A stretch of 64,000 nt of DNA from Triglochin maritima (taxonomy: Eukaryota > Streptophyta > Magnoliopsida > Alismatales > Juncaginaceae): positions 32,176,326 to 32,240,325 of the forward strand of contig OY821791.1 of assembly GCA_963682175.1 (NCBI GenBank), given 5' to 3'. Below the pieces are notes generated by a model that saw only the letters and a list, made by a program, of their open reading frames with translations, did not search any database and had not been told where the DNA came from. Within the stretch, counting starts at the first letter, position 1. The number at the start of each line of letters is the position of its first letter. The position numbers and the translations under genes are program-made. This document shows positions 1-11,580 of the stretch, one piece after another.

Positions 1-791
1 TGATTAGACTAAGTAAAGAAAACATTTAACTAAGATACTAAAATTACTAAACAAGAGATTAAACAAAGTAAAGCAACCCACACAAAACAAGCAACATAAC
101 AAAACAAGATTAAAAGAAACAAATAAACTTTTATTAACAATGACTCACATTGAAGGCAGCATTCTTCTCCACCTTGAGTTATTGCTTCAAGGCTCACTCC
201 TTAGTAGAGAGAATACCACCAAACAATGGGTGATTACAATGGAAGGTGAAGAGTTCTATTTATAGGCATGGAAAAAGCTAATCCGGGATAATCCCCCGAT
301 GTGGGACTAAACCAATACCAAAAATAGACTAAGAATACACTAATACAAGCCCAGCACAAATCTTAGCGGATCTGGAGACATATGGACCGCCAATTAGCAG
401 TCCAAGACCGCCAATTGGCGGTCTATATGATCCAGATCGAGTTGGTTTTGGTTGTGGGCTTTCCTGGTGGTCTTTGTTGGTCTTTGATGCATCTACTTTG
501 TTTATTGGAGCTCCGACCCGAATCGAATTGCAAAAATACTCCTCATGATGGTGTGGAGTTTCCTATTTTGCTCTTAGGTCCTTCGGTCTTACGATCAGGT
601 CCTTCTCCATTGCATCTTGGTCCTCAGGTCTCATAATTAAGTCATTTTTCCTGCTTTTGGGTCCTTTCATGGCTCTTCTCTTCAAACATCTTTATTCCTG
701 AAAACTAAACATAAAACTCGTCACGTAGCATTGCTTAGGTGTAAGATAATGGATATAAGGTACAAATATAAGCATGAAATGATGTCAATCA
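1..791 (-). mobile_element. Partial LTR of an LTR retrotransposon (runs off the left edge)
   Basis: The right end reads, on the minus strand, TGATTGACATCA..., resembling the TGATG... outer end of the LTR at 4753-5982. The internal layout is also alike: phrases such as 'aggtcctt' and 'actaaacata', then a minus-strand TATAAATAG box at 256-264. The junction at 791/792 falls inside a Tekay LTR (family sequence gaccaccc), so this element inserted there and the rest of both lies outside the window. No coding sequence is seen. Family assignment is by resemblance only. Confidence 0.6.
385..423. promoter_or_regulatory. Pair of palindromes 21 bp apart in LTR U3
   Basis: The perfect 18-bp palindrome GACCGCCAATTGGCGGTC is at 406-423. 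A decayed copy, gaccgccaattagcagtc, is at 385-402, exactly 21 bp away. They lie about 120-160 bp upstream, in the minus direction, of a TATAAATAG box (256-264). A protein-binding role is inferred from symmetry and position only. Confidence 0.6.
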
Positions 792-1361
792 ACCACCCAA
801 AGGGTATCGTTCGATCGGTGCGAGGAATTTGCCCAAAATACACTATAACCGTTTGACCGAACCCAGAACACCGGTCGACCGATTTTAGTGCAGAAACTGC
901 TGTGCAGGTCCGACGAGCCAAAACGGCCTACCGTCGACCGCTCCCATCCCCACACTAATAATATGTAAGCGTAAAAGCAAGTTTGACATACCTTAAGGCT
1001 TGAAGAAGCCTTAGAAGAAACGACGGCGAGCGTTTCCACGAAATAACTCAAACTCCGGCAACCTTCTTCTACTCCGATTTCTTCGACAACTCCGGCAACG
1101 ACCCGACGAGTCTAGAACCACACGACCCGGAGAATGTTTGAGCTCCTCCTCGCCTCAGAGAACTGCAGATCAAGATAGAGAGAGAGACTTGAGCGTGAGA
1201 GAGAGAATAACACGAGAGAGAGAGAGGGAGAAAACCCACCAACTCTTATACCTCCCCTCATCTCCACCATCCACCTCAACACCACCCAATCAATCCCAAC
1301 CCTCCATCCTAATCCACCCCTAATCACAATTAAAACAATAACAAGGAGTTAGGATTTAACA
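792..1361 (-). repeat. 3' LTR (truncated) of minus-strand Tekay/Del element
   Basis: Starts at 1361 on the minus strand with TGTTAAATCC, directly after a purine-rich tract (1362-1374). It matches the plus-strand Tekay LTR (35740-37388) in layout and in the stretch about 800-1050, including TCGACC palindromes and the phrase 'cctgcacaacag'-like in reverse. It is cut at 791/792 by the LTR at 1-791, so about two thirds of the LTR is missing from the window. Confidence 0.8.
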
Positions 1362-1413
1362 ATCCACCCTCCTTAAAAGAATTTCGCCCTCGAAATTAAA
1401 TCCAGCTCTTACC

Positions 1414-4400
1414 AAACAGCTCCGGATACAACTTCCGGACCTCCTCCTCAACCTCCCAAGTAGCCTCTCACTCGGAGTGATGCTGCCGCCTGACCTTAAC
1501 CATAGGAATAGTCCTCCTCCTGAGCTGGTGCTCCATCCGATCAACAATCTCTACAGGTCTCTCCTCGAGAGACAAATCCTGCTGGATCTCTGGAACCTCA
1601 ATCTGGATCACGTGAGAAGGATCTTCCACGTACTTCCTCAGCATCGAAACATGGAAGACGTTATGAAGGCCAAAAAACTGTGGCGGCAACACGATCCGGT
1701 AGGCGACCTCTCCAACTCGGTCTAATATCTCAAACGACTCAATATATCTCGGACTGAGTTCCCCTTTCTTCCCGAATCTCATCACCCCACGCGACGGTGA
1801 GATATTCAGAAAGACGTGATCGCCAACCTCAAAAATCAGCACACGCCTACACCGATCCGCGTAGCTCTTCTGCCTGCTCTGAGCTGTCGCTAGCCTCTGC
1901 CTGATCACGTCAACTTTCTCAGCATACATCTGCACAATCTCAGGCCCGACTAGCTGTCTCTCGCCCACCTCACTCCAGCATACTGGCGATCTACAAGGCC
2001 GACCGTATAGAGCCTCGTACGGTGCCATCCCAATGCTCGAATGGTAGCTGTTGTTGTAGGCGAACTCGATCAACGACAAGTGCTCATCCCAATGCCCTGC
2101 CCAATCCAGAGTGCACACTCTCAGCATGTCCTCCAAAGTCTGAATAGTCCTCTCGGATTGCCCATCTGTCTGTGGATGAAAAGTTGTACTGAACTTCAGA
2201 CGTGTTCCCGGAGGCTACGACAAACTTCCCCAGAATCTGGAAGTGAACCTCGGATCTCGATCTGAAATGATACTCACTGGCTCCCCATGCAGTCTAACGA
2301 TCTCCTCAATATACAACCTCGCCAGACCTTGCAAAGGTAGAGTAGTCCGGATGGCCAGAAAGTGTGCCGACTTGGTCAGTCGATCGACTATAACCCAAAT
2401 TGCGTCATGGAAGCTCTTCGTCTTCGGCAACCCGGTAAAGAAATCCATCGTCACATGCTCCCATTTCCACTCAGGTAGCTCTATACTCTGCATCGGTCCT
2501 GCTGGTCTCTGGTGCTCGATCTTCACCTGCTGGCAAACCAAGCACCTAGCCACAAAATTAGCCACATCACGCTTCATCCCTCTCCACCAGAAGTTCCGCT
2601 GCAGATCTTTATACATCTTCGTACTCCCCGGGTGAATGGAATATCTGGCTCGGTGTGCCTCCTCCATGATGTGATCTTTCAGCTCATCGACCTTTGGCAC
2701 CCACATCCGACTCCTGAACCTCAGACCTCCATCCACTCCCACAGTGAAGTCTGATCCATCCCTGGCAGCTGACTGTAGCAGACTAGTCAACTCCTCACCG
2801 TGCTGAGCCTGAACAACTCGACTGACTGTCTGCGGCTCTACTCGAAGTCCCGCAATCACTGCCCCCTCTGAGCTCTCTGTGAACGGCCTCCATTCTGACA
2901 ATGTCTTGATTAGCCTCCACTCTCGAATGCACAAACTCGCAGCAGACACCTCTACCTTCCTGCTCAGTGCGTCTGCAACTGAATTCGCCTTCCCCGGATG
3001 GTAGGAGATGGTGAAATCAAAATCCTTAATCAACTCGAGCCATCTGCGCTGTCTCATATTCAGCTCCTTCTGTGAAAACACGTATTTCAGACTCTGATGA
3101 TCCGTGAAGACTTCAAACTGCTCACCATACAAATAGTGACGCCAAATCTTCAGAGCATGAACCACCACTGCCAACTCTAAATTGTGAGTGGGGTAATTCT
3201 TCTCGTGCACTTTCAACTGCTTCGAAGCATAAGTCACTGCATGCTCGTGCTGCATCAGTACACACCCCAAACCAACGCCTGAAGCGTCGCTGTAAATCAC
3301 GAAACCTTCGCTACCACTGGGAAGAGTCAGAATTGGAGCAGTCGTCAACCGACTCTTCAGTTCCTAAAAACTGTCCTCCCACTTCTGGGACCAAACAAAC
3401 TTCACTCCTTTCTGCGTCAGCGCTGTCAGAGGTGAAGCAAGTCTCAAGAAGTCTTTGATGAACCGACAGTAATAACCCGCCAATCCAACAAAACTCATAA
3501 TCTCAGTCACACTCGTCGGGGCTCTCCACTGTGTCACTGCCTCGACCTTCATTGAATCCACTTATATCCCAGCTCCCGATACTATATGCCCGAAAAATGC
3601 TACACTGTGAAGCCAGAACTCGCACTTCGAAAACTTGGCGTACAACTGCTAATCTCTCAAAATGACAAGTACAATCTTCCAATGCTCCTGGTGCTGCTCC
3701 ATATCTGGTGAATAGACCAAGATATCATCTACGAAGACAATCACGAAATGGTCGAGGTACTGACTGAATGTCCTATTCATCAGATCCATGAAAGCTGCAG
3801 GCACGTTCGTCAACCCGAACAGCATCACCAGAAACTCAAAGTGTCTGTACCTCGTCCGGAAAGCCGTCTTCTGAACATCTGCCTCTCTGATCCTCAACTG
3901 ATGGTACCCAGATCACAGATCAATCTTCGAGAACACCTTCGCTGACTGCAACTGGTCAAACAGGTCCTCGATCCTGGGCAAAGGATACTGATTCCTCACT
4001 GTAACCTTATTCAGCATCCGGTAGTCTATACACATCCGCAACGAGCCATCCTTCTTCTTCCCGAATAATATCGGCGCACCCCACGGTGAGACACTAGGTT
4101 GGATAAACCGAGTATCCATCAGATCCTGCAACTGCTTCTTCAGCTCCGCCAACTCTGCAGGCGCCATCCTGTACGGAACCTCGACTGCGGTGTGGTCCCT
4201 GCTACCAAATCTATGCCGAACTCTATCTCTCTAACAGGCGGCAAGGCAGTGATCTCTGAAAAGACCTCTGGAAAATCCTGGACCACCTCGATGTCCTCTA
4301 AACTGCCCCTTTCAGGATCTGAAACTAATAGAGTGGCCACAAAAGCTCTGCAACCCTGCTGAACCAACTTATGTGCTCTAACTGTAGAAACCACCAACCG

Positions 4401-4752
4401 GCCTCCTCGGTCCCTCGTCCCTCTGATCATCAGATCAGGAAAACCCTGCCTCGAAATCAGAATCTTCTTATCACGGCATAAGACTCGAACATCGTACTGG
4501 GACAGCCAGTCCATCCCGAGTATGATATCAAAGTCTACCATCGGTAGCAAGAACAGGTCAGCCGGAAATTCCTGGCCTCCCGAAGCAATCGTGGTGCCCG
4601 GAAGAAATCTCCCCACTCTGCCCACCAAACCCAGGGGTGTGCTGACTTCCAAAGTGGCAGTCAACATCGCAGGGGTACGACCCAACACGATCGCAAACTG
4701 CTCAGAGATAAACGCGTGTGTGGCCCCAGAGTCGAACAACACCCTAGCTACC
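1414..4752 (-). pseudogene. Tekay/Del-type Ty3/gypsy pol, broken (protease to chromodomain-like tail)
   Basis: Reading from 4752 down: aspartic protease (LFDSGATHAF at the very start), reverse transcriptase with [10 protein letters not shown], RNase H, integrase with H-H-C-C finger and D-D-E core, and a tail (PVEIVDR..IPMVKV) like the C-terminus of chromoviruses. Gag and the protease N-terminus are absent because the tRNA-Asp element abuts at 4753. The frame is broken by stops near 3897-3913 (in the RT, after KIDL), 3649, 3562 and 3363, a frameshift near 4185, and further lesions at 2137-2215. Several stops look like CAG to TAG or CGA to TGA. It is a close relative of the plus-strand copy at 37499-41700, which identifies the family. 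Confidence 0.9.
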
Positions 4753-5982
4753 TGATGAGAATTAAATTTATACCGCAAGTGCACGGCGTCAATGAAGACG
4801 TGACAAATACGGGTCGAACACAAGGAGGGAGAGATCTTGTTATTTGTGTGATTTTGATTGGGGGAAAGAAGGAGAGAATAAATAAGTTGGTTTTGAGATT
4901 TTTGATTTTTAATTATCTAAAGCAAGAAACAAGAACAATTAAAACTTAAAACAAGAATAAAGAGGTGAATTCCGTCGGGTGGAGGTTTAGATTTAGGGTT
5001 CAGATTAGAGAATTCAGAAACTTATAATAAATCATGTTAGTTATAAAGCATTACATGATAAATGATTTAACATAAACTCAAGTAATCAAAATATACTAAC
5101 ACGAAATTAAAATAATAACATTCATTCATCTTCTCTTCACCCTAAATCCGTCACCTCCACCCTTTGGAAGGAGTTAGAAACTCATAGAGGGAGGAAGAAG
5201 GGGTCCTTGAGACATTACAAAAGAAAACTAAAAGTAAGAAATAAAAGACAGAATTTTATTAATGAAAAGAAGAATACAAAACTAAGATTAAGAATAAAAA
5301 CTACAACCAAAGACTAAAGACCCTTCTTACATCGTTCTCGGGTCTATTTATAGTTGTTACAAGAGACCTAAGTATAGAATTGGAGAGTACACATGTCCAG
5401 ACACGACTGGACAAAATTAGAGCACACGGATCGACTAGGGGGCGGCGGAATCGCCGCATGGTATGTGTGATATGCAGCGGAATCGCCGCACATTATGCTC
5501 TGATTTGGTCCAGATTTTGGTTGAATGTTTATGGTATGATTTGATCCTCCTTTGCGCGTCTGGATTGATTCTTTCCATTCTTTTGAGCTCCGGATTAATT
5601 CCTTTATATATTTGAAGATCCACATTGATTTTTCTTTAGATTTTCTCCAAGATAATAAAAGCTACTCGTGATTTGCAATTAGGTCCTTGTCTTTTTGCAA
5701 TTAAGTGCCCGACTACTTTTGTGCTTAAGTCTTTGTTCTTTTTGTAATTAGATCTTGAATGCTTTTATGCTTGGATACATTTCCATTTGTAACCTGATAA
5801 ACTTGAACTTGTTCTTTATGATAGAAATGAGTCTCTTGCACGCATTTATGCTCGGGATATGCGTAATTTGCATTCAGGTCCCTGTATTCTGTAAATAAGA
5901 CTAAACACATACCTTAGTAGCATTTATTGATATAAAATTAATCTAAATGAAAGACATATGATGCAATGTATGCAATGCATCA
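4753..5982 (-). repeat. 3' LTR of tRNA-Asp-primed element
   Basis: 1230 bp, begins tgatgagaatta and ends tgcaatgcatca on the plus strand. Minus-strand TATAAATAG at 5344-5352. It shares nearly all sequence with 10027-11195, with small indels. Several short ORFs here are chance frames. Confidence 0.9.
5445..5489. promoter_or_regulatory. Paired GCGGAATCGCCGC near-palindromes, 32 bp apart
   Basis: The 13-mer gcggaatcgccgc is at 5445-5457 and again at 5477-5489, offset 32 bp. They lie about 93 bp upstream of the TATAAATAG box of the LTR. The sister LTR keeps one diverged copy at 10713-10729, also 92 bp upstream of its TATA (10613-10621). Related copies sit inside the element at 9818-9899. Confidence 0.6.
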
Positions 5983-7262
5983 AATACCCCCACACCTAGA
6001 TTTTGCTAGTCCCTAGCAAAACAGAAGATACGAAAAAAAATAAAAACAGGGAAATCCTAACTCACTTTCGTAGGAATCACGATTGCACTTAGCATGTGCA
6101 ACAAGCCGTTAAACCTCTTTGTTGCCAAGGAGGAGGAGTGTTGTCTCCTGAGGGTTTTCAGCGGATATACCCACAAAATCCTAAATCAACATTTCATTAA
6201 TAGTTCTCAATATCCCTACCTCAACCCTATACATCTCACCGAGAATTCTTGCATGCTCATTATATAAATCTAACTCATTAAAAATATGACTTGGTCTTTG
6301 TTCCTCCAACATTCACACCATTAACCCTTCTACGCAAGTTATTACTTAAATTATTTTGCACGCCTCCTCTGGTGGTGAAGTATCATTCGGATCAACCATG
6401 GCATGGATCATTCTTTTAGCTTTGGGCCTTGAGTTTTTTTTTTCTTTTCTTCCGTGATTCAACACATTTGCTTTTTGACACTTTTACCCTTTTTGCATTC
6501 GTGTAGCGAGTTTGGTCGATAATCCCGAGCTGGTAGACTCAAGTTACCGGGTTTCAAGATACCCCTACGGACCAGTGACTCAAAGGCTTGGGCTTTTGTA
6601 ATCATTTTGCAGAATGTGTTTTCCTCACTTTATTCCTTTATTTTTAATTTTATTTTCCTCAAGGCTTAATTGCTATTTAGAAGTCCACACTTCCCGGTAT
6701 ATTTTCCTCAACCTCTGCTTTTTATCAACCACTTCAAAGATTTGATTCATCCAATTTAAGTGCATACATGTCTTAAAGGGGAATGAGTTATTTCTTTGGA
6801 ACTTAGATTTATGTCATAGTTTCTACAAGCAGAACTATATAATAAGGAACAAAAAATTCAATGCAATTTGTACTCTGGTTTTGGTAATTCAATCTTAAGC
6901 TATGTTATGAAACATTGATTTTTTTAGAGATAAAAGAACAGATATATAGATAGATATGTACATAAACACCCCCCACATCTAAATCATGCATTGTCCTCAA
7001 TAAATGTGAGCAAGATACTACATGGATTTATGCATGAAAAAGGAAAGATCTCACCAACGTGAAGTACAAAGGAAATTTCATGGCTTTGTTGATGGACAAA
7101 AACCCGAATTCCCTCAAAAAAACCTGTGAGATGCTAAAGAAGGGATAAATACAATAGATGATTATATTTATTTATTTATTGTTATACATATATAACTATG
7201 TACAAACATAAGTTCCCATCTTCATTTGTCAAGAGACATCAAATGGAAACTTCAAGAGTGGG

Positions 7263-7592
7263 TCAATGCACCTGAAAAGGAAACATGACACCACGTGGGG
7301 CCAGAAAATGCATGTGTGGGCCGCCTTCACAAAAAACGCTAGATGAAATGAGAGGTCCATGAATTGGACGCAAAGGCGTCTCATTCAAAGGATCACACTG
7401 AAAGAGCTTGAACCTCTCGAGAGTTTGGGAATTAAGGGGCAACGGGAGAGGAGTTTCTCCCGTTGTGGTGTTGAAGTTATGATCATCAATCCAAACTCTC
7501 CAACCAACTGGCTGGTGCGTCGGAACGAGGTCCAAAACCTCGTTAGGCATGTCCGACACACCAGGCGAACAAAAAGTGGGTATCATACCCAA
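7263..7592 (-). CDS. Unrecognised ORF inside the non-autonomous element
   Basis: A 109-codon open frame on the minus strand, downstream of the gag-like ORF within the tRNA-Asp element, ending about 1.3 kb before the 3' LTR. It is proline-rich, has no recognised domain and no membrane segment, and ends FPFQVH. It may be the tail of the gag-like reading unit separated by frame lesions, or chance. No function is proposed. Confidence 0.3.
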   Translation of the reverse strand: MGMIPTFCSPGVSDMPNEVLDLVPTHQPVGWRVWIDDHNFNTTTGETPLPLPLNSQTLERFKLFQCDPLNETPLRPIHGPLISSSVFCEGGPHMHFLAPRGVMFPFQVH

Positions 7593-7650
7593 GGTATCTT
7601 CTAAGGAACTTCTAATACCCTCATGAGCTATGTAGTTGTTTGATGTTCCA

Positions 7651-8739
7651 TCATTTCATCAGGAACAATGGTGAGAGGCAGACTCTCATTAGGTTGTTTG
7701 AGATTGAGGGTACTAGGGAGATCTTGCTCCACCAGAGCTGAGTCTTTAAGAGATGCAACATGAAGATCATGTGGCTCAAGGGCCACGGGACAAGAAGATA
7801 GGACACAATCCTGTGCCGACTCTTATGAAATTGGTCCATGTTTTTCTCAATATAAATTGAATCCTCCACTAAGTGATCGTGAATTGAAATCCCAAGTCCC
7901 TCAGACCAACTAGGAATTTGACTTTGAAAGATTGTGCTTTGAATTTGTGTATGTGGTGGTGGTTCGATACTAAAAGATGAATCCTTATGTTGACACGAAA
8001 AGTTACTTTCCTCACTTAATTGCTGCGACATTTGACTCAATTGCAGTACCATATTGTTTACAGACTGTTGAGTAGTTGTCATGAACGTATGGAAAGCTTG
8101 TTCCAAGGTATCAGGTATTTGGTCAACTATGAGGTTTGAGTCAGAACTCGGGACATTTTTAGGTTGGGTATTGGTAGACTGAGGATAAGTCCAATGATTT
8201 GAAGTGGGTTGTTGGTAGAGTTCTGGGTATTCGGGAGAAGGATATTGGGGCGAAAATGACATATAAGAATTTGGATATGAATTGTTTCCCCACGAATCCA
8301 TCGCTCTTGGGTTATATGCGGAAGTGTAACGGTCATATCGAGCATTCTGGGAAAAGGTATGCTCATACTCAGGCTCTGGGAGAACATAAGGACATTCCCT
8401 GATAACATGACCACTCAACCCGCAACAGTCGCACAGTACGGCTACTGGAGCCACCGGTGCACTCATGTTGTCAGCCCAATGCATGAAGGAGGCAAAAGTT
8501 TGTTGTAATGTGTCAGTTCGTTGACCAGCATATGATCCAACATAACTAGATTGTGGTCTAGCAGTCGGTGCCTCTCTCATGTTACCCCAATATGAAGATT
8601 GCTCAGTCATACAATTATGATTGTCCCAACCATATGGGGTGTTAGTCTGAGCCACCCCAGGTTGCATGGTTTTAGAATACCAGGAAGCATTGTCCTGGTC
8701 CCAACAATGATATGGATGGTTGCTCATGTAACCATCCAT
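7651..8739 (-). CDS. Gag-like protein with one zinc knuckle (retrotransposon)
   Basis: A 362-codon ORF in the interior of the tRNA-Asp element. Near residues 100-120 it has a CCHC zinc knuckle, CDCCGLSGHVIREC, spaced C-x2-C-x4-H-x4-C, flanked by Gln/Tyr/Ser/Pro-rich low-complexity sequence and a possible Gln-rich coiled stretch (LQLSQMSQQLSEE). This resembles the nucleocapsid part of plant gypsy Gag. No protease or RT follows. It is shorter than a full Gag (N-terminal capsid part not seen), so it may encode only RNA packaging functions or be a remnant. The start shown is simply the first ATG of the frame. Confidence 0.55.
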   Translation of the reverse strand: MDGYMSNHPYHCWDQDNASWYSKTMQPGVAQTNTPYGWDNHNCMTEQSSYWGNMREAPTARPQSSYVGSYAGQRTDTLQQTFASFMHWADNMSAPVAPVAVLCDCCGLSGHVIRECPYVLPEPEYEHTFSQNARYDRYTSAYNPRAMDSWGNNSYPNSYMSFSPQYPSPEYPELYQQPTSNHWTYPQSTNTQPKNVPSSDSNLIVDQIPDTLEQAFHTFMTTTQQSVNNMVLQLSQMSQQLSEESNFSCQHKDSSFSIEPPPHTQIQSTIFQSQIPSWSEGLGISIHDHLVEDSIYIEKNMDQFHKSRHRIVSYLLVPWPLSHMIFMLHLLKTQLWWSKISLVPSISNNLMRVCLSPLFLMK

Positions 8740-9817
8740 CAGAACACTCTTGAGTCAAGTACTCCTACCCTTATGAGGCTAAGCAAGCACAAGTTCTCGA
8801 CTCGACCCTAAAATGCTAATAGAGAATGTAAAGGGGAGGAGACTAGAACGTATAAGTAGGTGAGAAGAAGATGACTCAGAAGAGAAGGGAAACTTAACTC
8901 TAAAGATAGAAAAGAGGGTCGGTCAGAGGTTTCCCAAACAAGCACGGTTCAAACAATCCTAGACCAAGTGTCTCTTAGCTCTAGACGACTCCTAACTGGT
9001 TGAGTCGAATGGATTTGCTTGATACACCTCCCTCACTAATCAAACCAACTTGGCCAGGCCGTGTATAGCTAGTGGGGGCGCTTCCGACAGAGTCGGTGCC
9101 AATTAGACAACCACTTCGCTTGGAAGACTTTCGTCAACACAAAAACACTTTCTAGACACCAAATTAAATTCGATCGGCTTCAGGTCATAGCAAGTCAAAC
9201 CAATTCTTCTCCTTAATTGAGTCCGAGTCCTTAGGGGTCAATGTCTAATTGATTTTAATTTAAGGCTTGGGTGACACTTTAGGATTGTGATTTGTGGGCT
9301 TCGGAAGGGTGGTGAAATCCCCACTGTATCTTTGCCTATGGAGTTGCCCTTAAGATAGTTTAACTTAGATCTAGCAAAGATAGTCAAACATTGGTCTTTA
9401 GTTGGGGGCAATTACAAGGTTGTATGCAAATTAGATTATATGCTTAAATGCAAGCGATGAAAACCACGATACGTACCTTGACTCCAGCACTCTTCAACAA
9501 AAATTAATTTGCAAGAATTTAGCAAGAATAATGCATACAAAACACTAAATGATGCATGCACTAAGGCCTTTCTAATTTTGCCAATTTTAGGCCAGAGTTG
9601 AATTATTGCCAATTATGGATTTTTGCCCTAACACGTGCAATTCTACTAAAAGGAAATTTTCTGAAACTAGAAATTACGAGGAAAAGAGGCAACAAGGGTT
9701 ACCTATGCAATGCTCAGTCGGGTTCACCGCCCGCTCTCGAAATTTCAGATGCTCTATGCGTCCACCCAGAGATGGTGCGCGTCCCCGAAAAGTTTGAAGC
9801 CTAGAAGCTCCAAGTGT

Positions 9818-9899
9818 GCGGCGATTCCGCCGCAGGTTGTTCTTGGTATGCGGCGATTCCGCCGCTCGTTAAGCTCAGAATGTGCCCGGATTTCGCCGT
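9818..9899. promoter_or_regulatory. Triplet of GCGGCGATTCCGCCGC palindromes in the element leader
   Basis: gcggcgattccgccgc is at 9818-9833 and 9850-9865 (offset 32 bp), with a decayed third copy at 9884-9899 (offset 34). They lie about 100-200 bp inside the primer-binding site, so in the transcribed leader on the minus strand. Each copy could fold as a hairpin in RNA or bind a dimer in DNA. Confidence 0.55.
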
Positions 9900-10002
9900 G
9901 CACTCTGTAGTCTCCTGTAACACAAATCCAAATACTTAGATCGCGCACAAGATAAACAGAATAAAATCGAAAACACAAAAATAAACAAAATCTGCGTCGC
10001 CT

Positions 10003-10019
10003 CCCCGGCAACGGCGCCA
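10003..10019 (-). other. Primer-binding site for tRNA-Asp
   Basis: The plus strand reads ccccggcaacggcgcca, which equals the 3' end of plant tRNA-Asp including CCA. The minus strand is therefore complementary to that tRNA and lies 7 bp inside the 5' LTR. This fixes the element orientation as minus. Confidence 0.92.
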
Positions 10020-10026
10020 AAAACTT

Positions 10027-11195
10027 GATGAGAATTAAATTTATACCGCAAGTGCACGGTGTCAATGAAGACGTGGCAAATACGGGTCGAACACAAGGAG
10101 GGAGAGATTTTGTTATTAGTGTGATTTCGATTGGGGGAAAGAAGGAGAGAAGAAATAAATTGGGTTTTGAGCTTTTGGTTTTTAATTATCTAAAGCAAGA
10201 AACAAGAACAAGTAAACTAAAACAAGAACAAAGAGGTGAATTCCGTCGGGTGGAGGTTTAGATTTAGGGTTTAGATTAGAGAATTCAGAAACTTATAATA
10301 AATCATATTAGTTATGAAGCATTACGTGATAAATGATTTAACATAAACTCAAGTAATCAAAATAGACTAGTACGAACTTAAAATAATAACATTCATTCAT
10401 CTTCTCTTCACCCTAATCCGTCACCTCCACCATTTGGAAGGAGTTAGAAACTCATGGAGGGAGGAAGAAGGGGTCCTTGAGACATTACAAAAGAAAACTA
10501 AAAGTAAGAAATAAAAGACAGAATTTTATTAATGAAAAGAGGAATACAAAACTAAGATTAAGAATAAAAACTACAACCAAAGACTAAGGACTCTCACAAC
10601 ATCGTTTCAGGGCTATTTATAGCCGATACAAGGGACTTAGGTATAAAATAGGAAAGTACACGCGTCAACACGCAACTGGTAAATTTTTTAGAGCATGACT
10701 ATAATTTGGTGCGGCGGATTCGCCACCTTTTTAGCTCCGATTTAATCCAGATTTTTCCTGTGTGTTTATGGTATGATTTCAATATCCTTTGCGCATCTGG
10801 ATTGATTCTTTCCTTTCTTTTGAGCTCCGACTTTATTTCTTTATAAATTTGGAGATCCACATTGATTTTCTTTAGATTTTCTCCATAATAATAAAAGCTA
10901 CTCGTAATTTGCAATTAGGTCCTTGGCTTTTTGCAATTAAGTCCTTGTCTATTTTTGTAATTAGGTCTTGAATGCTTTTATGCTTGGATGCATTTCCATT
11001 TGAAACCCGATAATCTTGAACTTGGTCTTTATGCCAGGAATGAGTCTCTTGCACGCATTTATGCTCGGGATATGGGTAATTTGCATTCAGGTCCCTGTAT
11101 TCTGTAAATAAGACTAAACACATACCTTAGTAGCATTTATTGATATAAAATTAATCTAAATGAAAGACATATGATGCAATGTATGCAATGCATCA
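10027..11195 (-). repeat. 5' LTR of tRNA-Asp-primed element
   Basis: 1169 bp copy of 4753-5982 with the same termini, TATAAATAG at 10613-10621, and one palindrome at 10713-10729. The LTRs differ by scattered substitutions and a shortened palindrome region, so the insertion is not recent. Confidence 0.9.
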
Positions 11196-11306
11196 CCTCC
11201 CCTCATCTCCGCCATCCACCTCAACACCACCCAATCAATCCCAGCCCTCCATCCTAATCCACCCCTAATCACAATTAAAACAATAACATGGAGTTTGGAT
11301 TTAACA
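11196..11306 (-). repeat. Stub of the 5' LTR of the minus-strand Tekay element
   Basis: The 111 bp match 1251-1361, the start of the Tekay 3' LTR, nearly base for base, ending at the same TGTTAAATCC outer terminus (minus strand) at 11306. It marks the upstream end of the Tekay element. The rest of its 5' LTR, leader and gag are gone. Confidence 0.85.
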
Positions 11307-11580
11307 AGAACTGTCATCTTTGTCTATTCAGTGCTTAAGATTTCAACTAGAATGGTTTAATTGATTGCAATCAACATATTCTGTTCTTGTTTTTCTTGGT
11401 TCCAAACTTGAGTATTCATGGTATGTGTGACATTTTTTTCGGTGTAAGAATATTTCATTTGACGTGTTCATAGGTTGTTGTTAGTTGCTAATGTCTTTCC
11501 CATATTAGATGCACTCTCTGCTGTAGATAAAAAATGATACTTTCCTTTGCAGTTTATCTCACCAACAAACCGATAAAAAA
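11307..11580. other. Unassigned spacer between Tekay and MULE
   Basis: No ORF or repeat recognised. AT-rich sequence that would have been host DNA before the Tekay and MULE insertions. Confidence 0.5.

Larger units (their letters stand above)
4753..11195 (-). mobile_element. Non-autonomous LTR retrotransposon, tRNA-Asp primed, gag-only
   Basis: Two direct LTRs (4753-5982 and 10027-11195), both TGATGAG...GCATCA. The minus-strand primer site next to the right LTR (10003-10019) is complementary to the last 17 nt of plant tRNA-Asp. A polypurine tract (tctaggtgtgggggtat on the minus strand, about 5983-6000) abuts the left LTR. The 4.0 kb interior has a gag-like ORF but no protease, RT or integrase, so it needs enzymes in trans (a LARD or TR-GAG type). 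Flanks are ctacc and cctcc: no target duplication, and the two flanks come from different positions of the host Tekay element (see findings). Confidence 0.88.

Noticed and set aside
1138..1323. Small ORF in the GA-rich tract
   Set aside because: Low-complexity reading of an LTR. No domain, and antisense to the element.
5368..5910. Three small ORFs on the minus strand
   Set aside because: They lie in the LTR, are not conserved in the sister LTR (10699-11123 frames differ), and have no domain.
10003..10019. tRNA-Asp gene
   Set aside because: Only the last 17 nt of the tRNA match. Position next to the LTR makes it a primer-binding site.
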